64,000 nt of DNA from Candidatus Gastranaerophilales bacterium (GTDB lineage: Bacteria; Cyanobacteriota; Vampirovibrionia; Gastranaerophilales; Gastranaerophilaceae), in contig CANQNW010000003.1 of the NCBI GenBank assembly GCA_947625305.1, positions 1 to 64,000 on the forward strand. The letters are read 5' to 3'. Shown in pieces: positions 43,212 through 52,982 of this stretch. The notes beneath the pieces were generated by a model. That model searched no databases. It was not told the DNA's origin and saw nothing but the letters and a program-made list of their open reading frames with translations. The stretch's first letter is position 1, and every line of letters starts with the position of its first letter. The position numbers and the translations under genes are program-made.

Positions 43212-45068
43212 GTGGCAAGAGGCAAAAGCAGTACAATAGAGATTTTATCCCCGGGGAAAAATTTAGAATATGCAAAACAAGCAATAAGGTGCGGGGCAGA
43301 CTCAATCTATATAGGCGCTCCGAAATTTTCACTGCGCCATGAGCAGGGCAATACAATGGAAGATATTAGAGCACTTGTTGAATATGCTCATAAATACTGG
43401 GTTAAAATATATATTCCTCTTAACTGTTTATTGTTTACGGATGACGATATTAAACTTGCAAAACAAATGATAAATGAGTTCTATGAAATGGGAATAGACG
43501 GGCTTATTGTTCAGGATATAGGAATACTTGAACTTGATCTGCCTCCGATACCGATTATATTAAGCACAAATGCAATGTGCTTTAAAAAAGAAGATGCACA
43601 GTTTTTTGAAAAATGCGGAGTAACAAGGATAGTTCTTCCCCGTGAACTTACTTTTGAAGAAATTAAAGATATAACGGATAATTCAAATATTGAAATAGAA
43701 ACCTTCTGTTACGGATTTTTATGCGTGGGTTACAGCGGAAATTGTTATTTGTCTTATGTTGAAAACCTAAAAAAGACACAATCTTCGGATAAGGCGCATT
43801 ATTTAGCTTCAAACCACGGTGTTTGCCCTGAAAGATGTATGGGGAATTGGACTTTAAAAGACAATAACGGCAACATAATCAGAGAAAACGACAGATTGTT
43901 TAATTTAAGATTTTTAAGTCTTGATAAAGAAATTGAAAGGCTTGTTGATATAGGAGTTGACTCCTTTAAAATCGCAGGCAGGGAAAAAGATTTAAAACAC
44001 GTTAAAAATTCTACCGCAATATTTTCACAAATCGCAGATAAACTTGTCAAAGAAAAAGGACTTAAAAGAATTTCATCGGGCAGAACAATTTTAGGTTTTG
44101 AACCCGATTTATCCAAAAACTTTAATAAAGGTTTCACAGACTTTTTCTTTAACGGCAGAAAAAAGGAGATGTATTCTAAGTATCATCTTGTAGGTACTTT
44201 TGCAGGGATTGTTGAAGATTTTAAAGACAATTCTTTTAAACTTAAAAACGGGTTAGAACTTAATATCGGCGATAAATTAAGATATCAAAAAGACAATAAA
44301 CAGGTTCAAACAATTGCAATAACCGATATTAAAAACGGAAGATACTTTGCTGACGGAATAAATGACGACATAACGGGGCTTGAATTATACAGATATATTG
44401 ATGTAAAAGGATTTAAAGAAGTTGAAAATTCCGTTAACTACCGTGTTATTTCGGTTGAACTTAATTTTAATGAGCAAAACGGCAAATATAAGGTTATAGC
44501 GGTTGATGAAGATAATAATAAGATTGAAACAATCGTTCTTAAAGGAAATACTAAATATAGTGCCGAGGAACTTCAAAAAAATCTGTATAAGCTTGATATT
44601 GATTGCGAGTTTGCAGTTGATAATGTAAAAGCCCAATCAGATGTTATGCTTGATAACATTGAAGAGATTAAAGAAAATATTTTTGCACTTTTAAGAAATG
44701 AAAGAGCCAAAAATAGACCCATAAGAAGAGTTCAAATAGAAAAAAACAATCATCCGTATTACAAAAAAGAACTCACATATCTTGCAAACGTAACAAATAA
44801 TATGACCAAAGCTTTTTATGAAAGACACGGAGTTGAAAAAATAGAAGCAGGACTTGAAACAGGTATTCCTCTTGAAGGTAAAAGAGTATTTTCTTCAAGA
44901 TACTGTTTAAGAAATGAACTTGGCATTTGCTCAAAAACAAATCCGCAAAACCTTCCGCCTTTACCGTGGCACTTGGAACAATTAGAAAACGGAAATAAAT
45001 TTAAGGTTGAGTTTGACTGCGCAAAATGCTCTATGTATTTATACTGCGAGGATGAGGAAAAACATTAA
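43212..45068 (+). CDS. rlhA: U32-family protein, RlhA-like 23S rRNA hydroxylation enzyme
   Basis: A 618-residue member of the peptidase U32 family (GTG start immediately after the synthetase stop). The TIM-barrel part has CGADSIYIGAPKFSLR; the cysteine motif CYGFLCVGYSGNCYLS continues to HGVCPERC, with a further CAKCSMYLYC at the C-terminus. The full-length layout with SSGRT, the FANVxxxxARxFY-like stretch (LANVTNNMTKAFYERHGV) and the final Cys motif matches RlhA (YdcP), which makes 5-hydroxycytidine in 23S rRNA, better than the shorter tRNA enzyme TrhP. No protease active site is expected. Its operon partners are unrelated. Confidence 0.8.
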   Translation: MARGKSSTIEILSPGKNLEYAKQAIRCGADSIYIGAPKFSLRHEQGNTMEDIRALVEYAHKYWVKIYIPLNCLLFTDDDIKLAKQMINEFYEMGIDGLIVQDIGILELDLPPIPIILSTNAMCFKKEDAQFFEKCGVTRIVLPRELTFEEIKDITDNSNIEIETFCYGFLCVGYSGNCYLSYVENLKKTQSSDKAHYLASNHGVCPERCMGNWTLKDNNGNIIRENDRLFNLRFLSLDKEIERLVDIGVDSFKIAGREKDLKHVKNSTAIFSQIADKLVKEKGLKRISSGRTILGFEPDLSKNFNKGFTDFFFNGRKKEMYSKYHLVGTFAGIVEDFKDNSFKLKNGLELNIGDKLRYQKDNKQVQTIAITDIKNGRYFADGINDDITGLELYRYIDVKGFKEVENSVNYRVISVELNFNEQNGKYKVIAVDEDNNKIETIVLKGNTKYSAEELQKNLYKLDIDCEFAVDNVKAQSDVMLDNIEEIKENIFALLRNERAKNRPIRRVQIEKNNHPYYKKELTYLANVTNNMTKAFYERHGVEKIEAGLETGIPLEGKRVFSSRYCLRNELGICSKTNPQNLPPLPWHLEQLENGNKFKVEFDCAKCSMYLYCEDEEKH

Positions 45069-46498
45069 TGATTACATTCTTTATAGGCTTATTTATATTA
45101 CTTATCGGTTATTTAACTTATTCAAAATATATAGAAAGACAATTTTCGCCTGATGAAAGGAGTGTGCCTTCTAAGGATTTATATAACGGTGTTGATTATG
45201 TTCCCCTGCCTTCTTGGCGCAATCAGCTTATTAATCTTTTAAATATAGCAGGCATGGGGCCTATTTTATCAGCACTCCAAGGTGTTGTATTCGGTCCGAT
45301 ATTTTTTCTTATCGTTCCTATCGGATGTATTTTAATGGGATGTGTTCACGATTATTTCAGCGGAATGATTTCAATCAGAAATAAAGGTTATCAAATAACT
45401 CAAATTACAAAAAAATACTTTGGCAAAACCTTCTTTAATACTTTTACCGTTATAGTTTCAATAATGTCGATATTGTGGATAACAGTATTTATATATTCAG
45501 CAGGTGATTTATATCTGGGTAAAATACTTAATGAAACAGATTTTACGTTTCATAACCCCGTTGCCGTGGTTACATATATTATTGTCGGAATATACTTCTT
45601 TGTTGCTGCATTATTTCCTATAAATAAATTAATGGCAAAAATATATCCGTTTATAGGGCTTTTGTTTGTTATAGGTTCAATTTTGCTTTTAATAGGTTAT
45701 GTATCAAAAGGCTTGAGCCTTCCTGAATTTGATATTCATCATCTTAATTGGCATTATAAGAATTTACCTTTAATACCGTTTTTCTTTATGACAGTTAGCT
45801 GCGGGCTGTTATCGGGGTCACACGCAACACAAACCGCAATTGTTGCAAGAACAATGAAAAACGAATATGAAGGCAGAAAAGTATTTTTTAAAACAATGTG
45901 TTTTGAAAGTTTAATAGTTATGATTTGGGCGGCAGGTGCTTTATATGTTTATCATAACGGTCTTGTGGATGAGAGTATGTTTGGTACGGTAAATATTGTA
46001 AATGTAGTAGCTAAACAATTTACCCCGTTTAATCTTTCTTTGGTTGTAGTTGCTGCAGTATTATGCCTGCCTTTAACTTCAGGAGATACTGCACTTCGCT
46101 CGCTAAGAATGGTTGTTGCCGATGCTCTTGATTTAGACCAAAAACCCATTCAAAACAGGCTTGTTATTATTGTTCCCGCTATGCTTGGTGTTTTCTTATG
46201 CTTATTTTATGCTAAAGCCTATCAAGATCAATTTGCGGCACTTTGGCAGTATGTAATGTTATTTAACCAGTTACTTGTTATTCCGACCTTCTTAATAGCA
46301 ACAATTATTTTATATAAAAATAAAAAGAACTTCTTGTTAACTTTAATTCCCGGGTTATTCTACATATTTATAATTTCATCATTTATATTTAATGCTAAAA
46401 TAGGCTTGAATTTAAGCCTTCCTATCGCAGAGGTGCTTGGAATTATTGTTATGATTATAAGTCTTTATGCTATTATAAAAAGGTGCCGAAAAGAATAG
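45068..46498 (+). CDS. cstA: CstA-family transporter (copy 2)
   Basis: A 476-residue paralogue of the protein at 18401, with the same order of landmarks: GMGPILSALQGVVFGP, GCVHDYFSGMISIRN, CGLLSGSHATQTAIVARTM and LTSGDTALRSLRM. It is a polytopic importer for peptides or pyruvate. It overlaps the U32 gene by one base (TAATG) and precedes the intact MBOAT gene by 15 bases. Two copies in one window suggest different substrates or expression conditions. Confidence 0.88.
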   Translation: MITFFIGLFILLIGYLTYSKYIERQFSPDERSVPSKDLYNGVDYVPLPSWRNQLINLLNIAGMGPILSALQGVVFGPIFFLIVPIGCILMGCVHDYFSGMISIRNKGYQITQITKKYFGKTFFNTFTVIVSIMSILWITVFIYSAGDLYLGKILNETDFTFHNPVAVVTYIIVGIYFFVAALFPINKLMAKIYPFIGLLFVIGSILLLIGYVSKGLSLPEFDIHHLNWHYKNLPLIPFFFMTVSCGLLSGSHATQTAIVARTMKNEYEGRKVFFKTMCFESLIVMIWAAGALYVYHNGLVDESMFGTVNIVNVVAKQFTPFNLSLVVVAAVLCLPLTSGDTALRSLRMVVADALDLDQKPIQNRLVIIVPAMLGVFLCLFYAKAYQDQFAALWQYVMLFNQLLVIPTFLIATIILYKNKKNFLLTLIPGLFYIFIISSFIFNAKIGLNLSLPIAEVLGIIVMIISLYAIIKRCRKE

Positions 46499-46513
46499 TT
46501 ATAGAGAGGGAAA

Positions 46514-47938
46514 ATGCTTTTTAATTCACTGGAATTTCTTTTTATATTTTTACCGATTGTTTTTGCAGTATATTTTCTCTTAAGTAAAACAAAATTAATT
46601 AAATTCTCTAATTTATGGCTTTTAATCGCATCATTATATTTTTATGCTTATTATAAAATTGAATATCTTCCTTTAATAATAATTTCAATTTTATTTAACT
46701 ATACAATGGGATATTTTATTCAAAAAGATTTTTCGCAAAGGATAAAAAAACTTCTGCTTATATTTGCGGTTGTCGGGAACTTAAGCTTGTTATGTTATTA
46801 CAAGTATTTTAATTTTGTGCTGGAAACAATAAACAGCTTTAATTTTACTCATTTTGACACAATGAAAATCTTACTGCCTTTAGGAATAAGCTTTTTTACC
46901 TTCCAGCAAATTTCATACATAACAGATACTTATAAAGGAGAGGCAAAACAAACTAATATAATAGATTATTCATTGTTTGTATCGTTTTTCCCGCAGTTAA
47001 TAGCAGGGCCTATCTGTATGTATAAGGAGTTAATACCCCAATTTCAAGATATCGCAAAAAAAGTTATTACTCGTGAAAATATATACAGGGGCATATTCTT
47101 AATTACAATAGGATTATTTAAAAAAGTAATATTGGCTGATAATTTCACAAATTTTATACAAGATGTAATGCACTTTGAGGCAATGACGGAATTTTATACA
47201 TCGTGGGCATTTTCATTTTCAATAGCTCTGCAAGGGTATTTTGATTTTTCGGGATATTGTGATATGGCACTTGGTATTGGTGCATTATTTAATATAGAAT
47301 TACCTATAAACTTTGATTCGCCTTATAAATCAAAGGATATTTCAGATTACTGGCGCAGATGGCATATTACAATGGGCAGATTTTTAAAATATCACGTGTA
47401 TATTCCGATGGGCGGCAGCAGACGAGGTGAATTAAGAACTTATTGGAATTTGTTTTTCGTCTTTTTAATAACAGGTATCTGGCATGGCGCAAACTGGCCC
47501 TGCATTTTATACGGTACAATTAACGGTATATTTGTAAGCATTAATAAATTATGGAAAAAGACAAATATACAAATAAATGATAAACTTGCGATATTTATTA
47601 CCTTTATAACTATGGTATTTATTGCACCTTTAGTTATGATAAAACATGTTCATCAATATTTTTTATCAGTAAAATCAATGCTTGCAATAAATACTTCTTT
47701 TATCCCTGCCACAATTGATAATTTTAATTTTGTTTTTTCAAATCCGCAGTTAAAACTTAATATTATACTATTTATTGCAAGCTTTATAATCGTATTTTGC
47801 TTTAAAAATTCAAACGAACTTGCACCAAAGTATGCGGAATCAAAAAATATATTTTTAACATTAGTTTTAGCTATAGTATTTATAATTTCTGCATTATCAA
47901 TAACAAAAGGTTCTGAGTTTATTTATTTTAATTTTTAA
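46514..47938 (+). CDS. MBOAT (AlgI/DltB-like) O-acyltransferase, catalytically intact
   Basis: A 474-residue membrane-bound O-acyltransferase that moves acyl groups across the inner membrane for transfer to a surface glycan. Conserved blocks are PLGISFFTFQQISYITD, PQLIAGPICMYKE, GYFDFSGYCDMALG, SDYWRRWHITMGRFLKY (His284) and ITGIWHGANWPCIL (catalytic His324). It is colinear with the degenerate copy at 38802. No SGNH/AlgX partner follows in this operon, so it may share the partners encoded on the opposite strand at 40222 or 37679. A TspO gene is convergent 2 bases away. Confidence 0.92.
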   Translation: MLFNSLEFLFIFLPIVFAVYFLLSKTKLIKFSNLWLLIASLYFYAYYKIEYLPLIIISILFNYTMGYFIQKDFSQRIKKLLLIFAVVGNLSLLCYYKYFNFVLETINSFNFTHFDTMKILLPLGISFFTFQQISYITDTYKGEAKQTNIIDYSLFVSFFPQLIAGPICMYKELIPQFQDIAKKVITRENIYRGIFLITIGLFKKVILADNFTNFIQDVMHFEAMTEFYTSWAFSFSIALQGYFDFSGYCDMALGIGALFNIELPINFDSPYKSKDISDYWRRWHITMGRFLKYHVYIPMGGSRRGELRTYWNLFFVFLITGIWHGANWPCILYGTINGIFVSINKLWKKTNIQINDKLAIFITFITMVFIAPLVMIKHVHQYFLSVKSMLAINTSFIPATIDNFNFVFSNPQLKLNIILFIASFIIVFCFKNSNELAPKYAESKNIFLTLVLAIVFIISALSITKGSEFIYFNF

Positions 47939-47940
47939 TA

Positions 47941-48330
47941 TTAATTCAGTACAAAATAGCTAAAGTTTAAGTAGAATGCGAAACTTACCCAGATTAAATA
48001 TGGTACAAGCAAAACAGAGGCGATTTTTGAATGTCTGAAAAAGAATATTACCGTTAATAACAGGAATATCCACATAAAAATTATAATAATCAGCGCCAGG
48101 CTTATATTTTTCATCCAAAAAAAGACGGGTGTCCAGGCAAAGTTAAGCATTAATTGCGTAATGAAAAAAGCTAAAGGCAGTCTTTTTGATTTATTCATCC
48201 CTCCTCTTATAAAAAAGATGAAAGAAAGAATAATCATTATATATAAGACAGTCCAGACGGGCATGAAAAGCCAATCGGGCGGGCTTAAAAAAGGTTTATT
48301 TAAACTGTGAAACCATTCCATATTTTTCAT
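47941..48330 (-). CDS. tspO: TspO/MBR-family membrane protein, short at the N-terminus
   Basis: A 129-residue tryptophan-rich TspO protein. WFHSLNKPFLSPPDWLFMPVWTVLY, QLMLNFAWTPVFF and VPYLIWVSFAFYLNF are the signature motifs of the porphyrin/lipid-binding translocator family. Bacterial TspO proteins usually have about 155 residues and five helices; this one starts right at the first loop, and an in-frame stop lies just upstream, so helix 1 is missing. It may be a four-helix variant. It is monocistronic. Confidence 0.85.
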   Translation of the reverse strand: MKNMEWFHSLNKPFLSPPDWLFMPVWTVLYIMIILSFIFFIRGGMNKSKRLPLAFFITQLMLNFAWTPVFFWMKNISLALIIIIFMWIFLLLTVIFFFRHSKIASVLLVPYLIWVSFAFYLNFSYFVLN

Positions 48331-48360
48331 ACCATAAGATTAATATGACTTAAAAAATTT

Positions 48361-49113
48361 TTATATTGTCCTCTTGGCTGATTTCGCAGATTTATAGGCA
48401 TTAAGAATAATTTCTTTTGCTTTTACCGTCTGTTCTTTTGTTGCGGGCAGTGTATTTTCAAGCGGATAGGGGATATTTAATTCTTTATATTTTTTCTTTG
48501 CCATATCGTGATACGGAAGTACTTCAAGGGTTTTGACCGTTTTTAAGCGGGCTAAAAACTGTCCCAGTTCGGTTAAATAATTTTCTTTATCCGTTATATC
48601 AGGGACAACAACGTGCCGTATTTGCATTGGAATAGCCTTTAATGAAAGGTATTTTGCAAATTCCAGTACGGATTTATTTGAATGCCCCGTCAGCTTTTTA
48701 TGCTCATCATCATTAATGTGCTTAATATCAAGCAGAACAAGGTCTGTGTATTTTATCAACTCATCATATTTATTTGAGTTATCAAATAAAATTCCCGAGG
48801 TATCAAGCGCAGTATGGATATTTTTTTCTTTAGCTTTTTTAAAAAGTTCAATTAAAAAATCAATCTGCAAAAGCGGTTCACCGCCCGAAACGGTTATCCC
48901 TCCGTTTTTTAAGAACTCCTTTATGCTGTCATATTTATTTAAGATTTCATCAACAGACATTTTTTTATTGTCAGAAATCTGCCAAGTATCGGGGTTATGA
49001 CAATACTTACAGCGCATAGGACAGCCCTGCATAAAGATTACCGTTCTAATCCCAGGACCGTCAACAGTTCCGAAGGTTTCAACGGAATGAATATTTCCGT
49101 AAACCGTATTCAT
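48361..49113 (-). CDS. pflA: Pyruvate formate-lyase activating enzyme PflA
   Basis: A radical SAM enzyme (250 residues) that abstracts hydrogen from the glycyl residue of PFL. The cluster motif is Cys31-Cys35-Cys38 (GCPMRCKYCHNPDTW), with ETFGTVDGPGIR before it and SGGEPLLQ after it. It lies 3 bases after the gene for the separate glycyl-radical domain (49117-49359), whose Gly53 is its expected substrate. It is the last gene of the pfl operon. Confidence 0.95.
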   Translation of the reverse strand: MNTVYGNIHSVETFGTVDGPGIRTVIFMQGCPMRCKYCHNPDTWQISDNKKMSVDEILNKYDSIKEFLKNGGITVSGGEPLLQIDFLIELFKKAKEKNIHTALDTSGILFDNSNKYDELIKYTDLVLLDIKHINDDEHKKLTGHSNKSVLEFAKYLSLKAIPMQIRHVVVPDITDKENYLTELGQFLARLKTVKTLEVLPYHDMAKKKYKELNIPYPLENTLPATKEQTVKAKEIILNAYKSAKSAKRTI

Positions 49114-49116
49114 AAT

Positions 49117-49359
49117 CTATGAACCGAGCGAAGAATGGAAAGTCCTTGAAATAACGTCATCCTGCTGTTCTTTTGTCAGCTTATTAAAGTTAACAGCATA
49201 GCCTGAAACCCTTACGGTTAATTGAGGATATTTCTCGGGATGATTTTGTGCATCAATTAATGTTTCACGATTGAAAACATTTACATTTAAGTGATGTCCG
49301 CCCTTTTCAACATAACCGTCAAGTAAATTAATTAAATTTTCTTCCTGAATGGTAGTCAT
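49117..49359 (-). CDS. Separate glycyl-radical domain of pyruvate formate-lyase (GrcA-like)
   Basis: An 80-residue protein that is essentially the C-terminal ~70 residues of PflB. It has [38 protein letters not shown] with the radical-forming Gly53, then [17 protein letters not shown]. It has its own start and a GGGGAG ribosome binding site, and follows the PFL core by 15 bases. E. coli GrcA is a similar stand-alone domain that repairs damaged PFL, but there the full PflB also exists. Here the adjacent core lacks this domain, so this is probably an obligatory second subunit. Confidence 0.88.
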   Translation of the reverse strand: MTTIQEENLINLLDGYVEKGGHHLNVNVFNRETLIDAQNHPEKYPQLTVRVSGYAVNFNKLTKEQQDDVISRTFHSSLGS

Positions 49360-49374
49360 ACTTTCATCTCCCCG

Positions 49375-51459
49375 TTAAAAAATAAATCGTCCTTCGCAGC
49401 AGCCCTCATCAAGATTAACTGCCAAATCTCCCATGAATACTTCGTCTTTACCCAGTGCATCAGGTATAATTGAGAAGGTATTGGAAATTCCGTCTTGTGC
49501 ATCATTAAACGGAAGTTTTGCAACCGAAGCAAGCGAAGCTACTGCCCCGTTTTTATCCCTTCCGTGCATAGGGTTTGCTCCGGGGGCAAGAGGCACTCCT
49601 TCTTTCCTGCCGTCAGGTGTGTTGCCTGTCTTTTTACCGTAAACGACATTTGATGTTATTGTTAATATTGACATTGTTGGTATTGAATTTCTGTATGTGT
49701 AGTGTTTTCTTATTTTTGCCATAAATGTTTTAACGATGTTTACGGCAATTTCATCAACTCTGTCATCGTTGTTTCCGTATTTCGGGAAATCGCCTTCCAC
49801 CTGATAATCAATGACAATTCCGTTTTCATCCCTTATTGTTTTTACTTTTGCAAATTTAATTGCCGAAAGCGAATCCGCTACAACCGATAACCCTGCTATG
49901 CCTGTTGCAAAATACCTTTTTACATCCCTATCCATCAGGGCTAATTGCGCTTTTTCATAGCAGTATTTATCGTGCATATAGTGAATTACATTTAAGGTAT
50001 TAACATACAGCCCTGCGAGCCATTCCATCATATCGTCGTATTTCTGCATTACTTCTCTATAGTCCAGATACTCTGAGGTGATAGGCTGATATTTAGGCCC
50101 TACCTGCTCTTTAAGTCTTTCATCAACTCCGCCGTTTATTGCATAAAGTAAACATTTTGCAAGGTTTGCTCTTGCCCCGAAAAACTGCATTTCTTTACCT
50201 ACGACCATAGATGAAACACAGCAGGCAATAGCATAATCATCACCATGGATAACTCTCATCAAATCATCATTTTCATACTGTATTGAGGATGTTTTTATTG
50301 AAATTTTTGCGCAATATTCTTTAAACGAGTGCGGAAGTTTCGTTGACCATAAAACGGTTAAATTCGGTTCAGGCGCAGTGCCTAAATTTTCAAGTGTGTG
50401 CAGATACCTGAATGAATTTTTTGTAACAAGGCTTCTTCCGTCAACACCCATGCCTGCGATAGACTCTGTTACCCATGTAGGGTCGCCAGAGAACAGTTCG
50501 TTATATTCCGGTGTTCTTGCAAATTTTACAAGTCTTAATTTCATTATAAAGTGGTCAATTAATTCTTGAGCCTGTTCTTCTGTCAGAATTCCGTTTTTTA
50601 AATCTCTTTCAATATAAATATCTAAGAAGGTTGAAGTCCTGCCAATACTCATTGCGGCGCCGTTTTGTTCTTTTACGGCCGATAAATAGCCTAAATACAG
50701 CCATTGTATAGCCTCTTGAGCATTTTGAGCAGGTCGAGAAATGTCGTATCCGTATATTTTACCAAGCTCTATCATTTCTTTAAGAGCATTTATCTGGTCT
50801 GTTATTTCTTCTCTGAGTTGAATTCTGTCGGGAGTCATCTCTCCTTCAAGCGATTTAAACTGTTCTTGTTTATCTTGAATAAGTCTGTTTATTCCGTATA
50901 AAGCTACACGGCGGTAGTCGCCTATTATTCTGCCTCTGCCGTATGCGTCAGGAAGTCCTGTTATAATTGCAGAGTGTCTTGCGGCTTTCATTTCGGGAGT
51001 ATAAACATCAAATACTCCCTGATTATGGGTTTTTCTGTACTTTTTAAATATTTCCGAAATTTCGGGATTAACTTTATAACCGTATGAACTGCAGGAGGTT
51101 TCTGCCATTCTTATTCCGCCAAATGGCTGTAATGACCTTTTTAAGGGCTTATCTGTCTGTAAACCCGTTATTTTTTCAAGGTCTTTATCTATGTAGCCTG
51201 CGCCATGGGAAGTTATCGTTGATATAATATCGGTATCCATATCGAGAACACCGCCTTTTTCTCTTTCCTCCTTAAACAGGTTAAGACATTTTGCCCATAG
51301 TTTTATAGTAGCATCCGTGGGAGGTGCCAAAAAGCTTGCATCACCTGTATATTCGGTATAATTATTTTGTATAAAATCTCTTACATCTATTTGTGTCTGC
51401 CATTTCCCGGGGTTAAAATCAACCCGCTCGGAAATTTCCGTTCCACAAGAATTTAACAT
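49375..51459 (-). CDS. pflB: Pyruvate formate-lyase core subunit without glycyl-radical domain
   Basis: PFL converts pyruvate and CoA to formate and acetyl-CoA in anaerobic fermentation. This 694-residue protein carries the barrel with the catalytic pair Cys413-Cys414 ([23 protein letters not shown]), and matches PflB up to [13 protein letters not shown]. It then ends after [18 protein letters not shown], where E. coli PflB (760 residues) continues into the RVSGYA loop. The loop is encoded by the next gene. The tail after ALGKD looks like a degenerate copy of the linker (NLDEG versus NLLDG), so this is not a simple stop mutation. GGGGAG precedes the ATG. Confidence 0.92.
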   Translation of the reverse strand: MLNSCGTEISERVDFNPGKWQTQIDVRDFIQNNYTEYTGDASFLAPPTDATIKLWAKCLNLFKEEREKGGVLDMDTDIISTITSHGAGYIDKDLEKITGLQTDKPLKRSLQPFGGIRMAETSCSSYGYKVNPEISEIFKKYRKTHNQGVFDVYTPEMKAARHSAIITGLPDAYGRGRIIGDYRRVALYGINRLIQDKQEQFKSLEGEMTPDRIQLREEITDQINALKEMIELGKIYGYDISRPAQNAQEAIQWLYLGYLSAVKEQNGAAMSIGRTSTFLDIYIERDLKNGILTEEQAQELIDHFIMKLRLVKFARTPEYNELFSGDPTWVTESIAGMGVDGRSLVTKNSFRYLHTLENLGTAPEPNLTVLWSTKLPHSFKEYCAKISIKTSSIQYENDDLMRVIHGDDYAIACCVSSMVVGKEMQFFGARANLAKCLLYAINGGVDERLKEQVGPKYQPITSEYLDYREVMQKYDDMMEWLAGLYVNTLNVIHYMHDKYCYEKAQLALMDRDVKRYFATGIAGLSVVADSLSAIKFAKVKTIRDENGIVIDYQVEGDFPKYGNNDDRVDEIAVNIVKTFMAKIRKHYTYRNSIPTMSILTITSNVVYGKKTGNTPDGRKEGVPLAPGANPMHGRDKNGAVASLASVAKLPFNDAQDGISNTFSIIPDALGKDEVFMGDLAVNLDEGCCEGRFIF

Positions 51460-51539
51460 TTTAACATCTCCCCTAATCCATGTTTACGGCATGAACACCT
51501 GACTTTATGTTTTCTTTTGTTTTTTGAGTATAGCACACA

Positions 51540-51568
51540 ATTATAATTTTTTTAAAAAATAAAGTCAA
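51540..51568 (-). promoter_or_regulatory. Promoter of the pfl operon
   Basis: On the minus strand TTGACT (51568-51563), 17 bases, and a perfect TATAAT (51545-51540): close to consensus, as expected for an abundant fermentation enzyme. A second extended -10-like TGCTATACT lies just downstream. The leader is about 70 bases. Confidence 0.65.
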
Positions 51569-51654
51569 ATCTTTATATAAGTTTTACATTAATTTAATTT
51601 TTTAAATAAAATTTATGATATTATAAAACTACAAAAAAATATAAGGACTTTATT

Positions 51655-52305
51655 TTGAAAAAATTTATATCGGCAAAAGAGGCGGCAGCATTAATAAAAG
51701 ATAACTCTACAATTATGGTGGGCGGGTTTTTAAGCTGCGGTGCGCCCGATAAAATTATTGACGAACTTGTTAAAACTGATGTTAAAAATCTTACTATGAT
51801 TGCAAATGATACATCCACTGAACACGCAGATAAGGGAAAACTCATTGAATACGGGAAAGTAAAAAAAGTTATTACAACACATATAGGTACAAATCCCATA
51901 ACAGGTAAGAAAATGCACGATGGTGAACTTGAAGTTGAATTTTACCCGATGGGAACTTTAGTTGAAAAAATTCACGCAAAAGGCTCGGGCTTGGGCGGAG
52001 TTCTTACTCCTACAGGAATTGGCACTATTCTTGAAGAAGGTAAAAAAATCGTTGAAATAAAAGGTAAAAAATATATCTTTGAAGAACCTTTAGGTGCTGA
52101 TTTTGCAATTATATACGGCACAAAAGCGGATAAATACGGCAATGTTAAATTTGAAGGTACAACAAGAAACTTTAACACATCAATGGCAACAGCGGCTGAT
52201 GTTGTTATACTTCAGGCCGATGAAATAGTTGAAGAAATAAACCCTGATGAAGTTGTCATCCCCGGAATTTTCATTGATTATATTGTTATAAGGGAGGAAA
52301 ATTAA
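51655..52305 (+). CDS. CoA-transferase subunit A (AtoD/CtfA-like)
   Basis: A 216-residue alpha subunit of a class I CoA transferase, starting with TTG (AAGGAC upstream). It has MVGGFLSCGAPDKIIDEL at the N-terminus, KGSGLGGVLTPTGIGT in the middle and YGTKADKYGNVKFEGTTRNFN, all typical of AtoD/CtfA (acetate/butyrate-acetoacetate CoA transferase). With subunit B one base overlapping, it would exchange CoA between short-chain acids, for instance recovering acetyl-CoA from fermentation acids. The exact acyl specificity cannot be read from sequence. Confidence 0.9.
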   Translation: MKKFISAKEAAALIKDNSTIMVGGFLSCGAPDKIIDELVKTDVKNLTMIANDTSTEHADKGKLIEYGKVKKVITTHIGTNPITGKKMHDGELEVEFYPMGTLVEKIHAKGSGLGGVLTPTGIGTILEEGKKIVEIKGKKYIFEEPLGADFAIIYGTKADKYGNVKFEGTTRNFNTSMATAADVVILQADEIVEEINPDEVVIPGIFIDYIVIREEN

Positions 52306-52982
52306 TGTCCCCTATACTTCAGGAATTAACAAAAGATAAGATAAAAGAAATCATTGCAAAAAGAATTGCCAAAGAATTTAAAGAAAATGATATTGTAACT
52401 TTAGGAATAGGACTTCCGACAGAGGCCGTTAAATATGTTAAAGACGGCATGAATATTATTTTTCAGTCTGAAAACGGTATTTTAGGATTGGGAAAAAACC
52501 AAAAAGGCCCTGATTTTAATAAAAAAGTAGTAAATGCAGGCGGGGCTTATGTTAATGTAGTTGAAGGCGCAAGCTTTTATGATTCGCAAATGGCATTTAC
52601 AATTATGCGAGGCGGGCATATTGATGCTACGGTTTTAGGCGCTTTGCAGGTAGATTCTGAAGGCAGTATAGCCAGCTGGCAGATTCCGGGTAAGTTTGTC
52701 CCCGGTATAGGCGGTTCCATGGATTTAATTGTCGGTTCTAAAAGAGTTATTGTTGCGATGACGCATACCGCTAATGATGTTCCTAAAATAGTTAAAAAAT
52801 GTACATATCCCTTAACCGCATATAAAGAAGTTGATATGATTGTTACCGAAAGGTGCGTTTTTGAAGTATCTAAAGAAGGTCTTATTCTAACGGAAATTAA
52901 CCCTATGTTTACCGTTGAAGATATTAAAAATTCAACTGATGCGGACTTTATAATCAGCAAAAATTTAAAAGATATGGTTTAA
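52305..52982 (+). CDS. CoA-transferase subunit B (AtoA/CtfB-like)
   Basis: A 225-residue beta subunit with the catalytic glutamate Glu56 in QSENGILGLG, followed by GGAYVNVVEGASFYDS and MRGGHIDATVLGALQVD. It forms the active site with subunit A. The start overlaps subunit A by one base and the stop touches the lipA start, so the three genes are co-transcribed. Linkage to fermentation is supported by the divergent pfl operon. Confidence 0.92.
   Translation: MSPILQELTKDKIKEIIAKRIAKEFKENDIVTLGIGLPTEAVKYVKDGMNIIFQSENGILGLGKNQKGPDFNKKVVNAGGAYVNVVEGASFYDSQMAFTIMRGGHIDATVLGALQVDSEGSIASWQIPGKFVPGIGGSMDLIVGSKRVIVAMTHTANDVPKIVKKCTYPLTAYKEVDMIVTERCVFEVSKEGLILTEINPMFTVEDIKNSTDADFIISKNLKDMV

Noticed and set aside
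43212-45068. Annotation of the U32 protein as a secreted collagenase-type protease
   Set aside because: The U32 family is now known mainly for RNA hydroxylation; the cysteine motifs and length match RlhA and there is no signal peptide.
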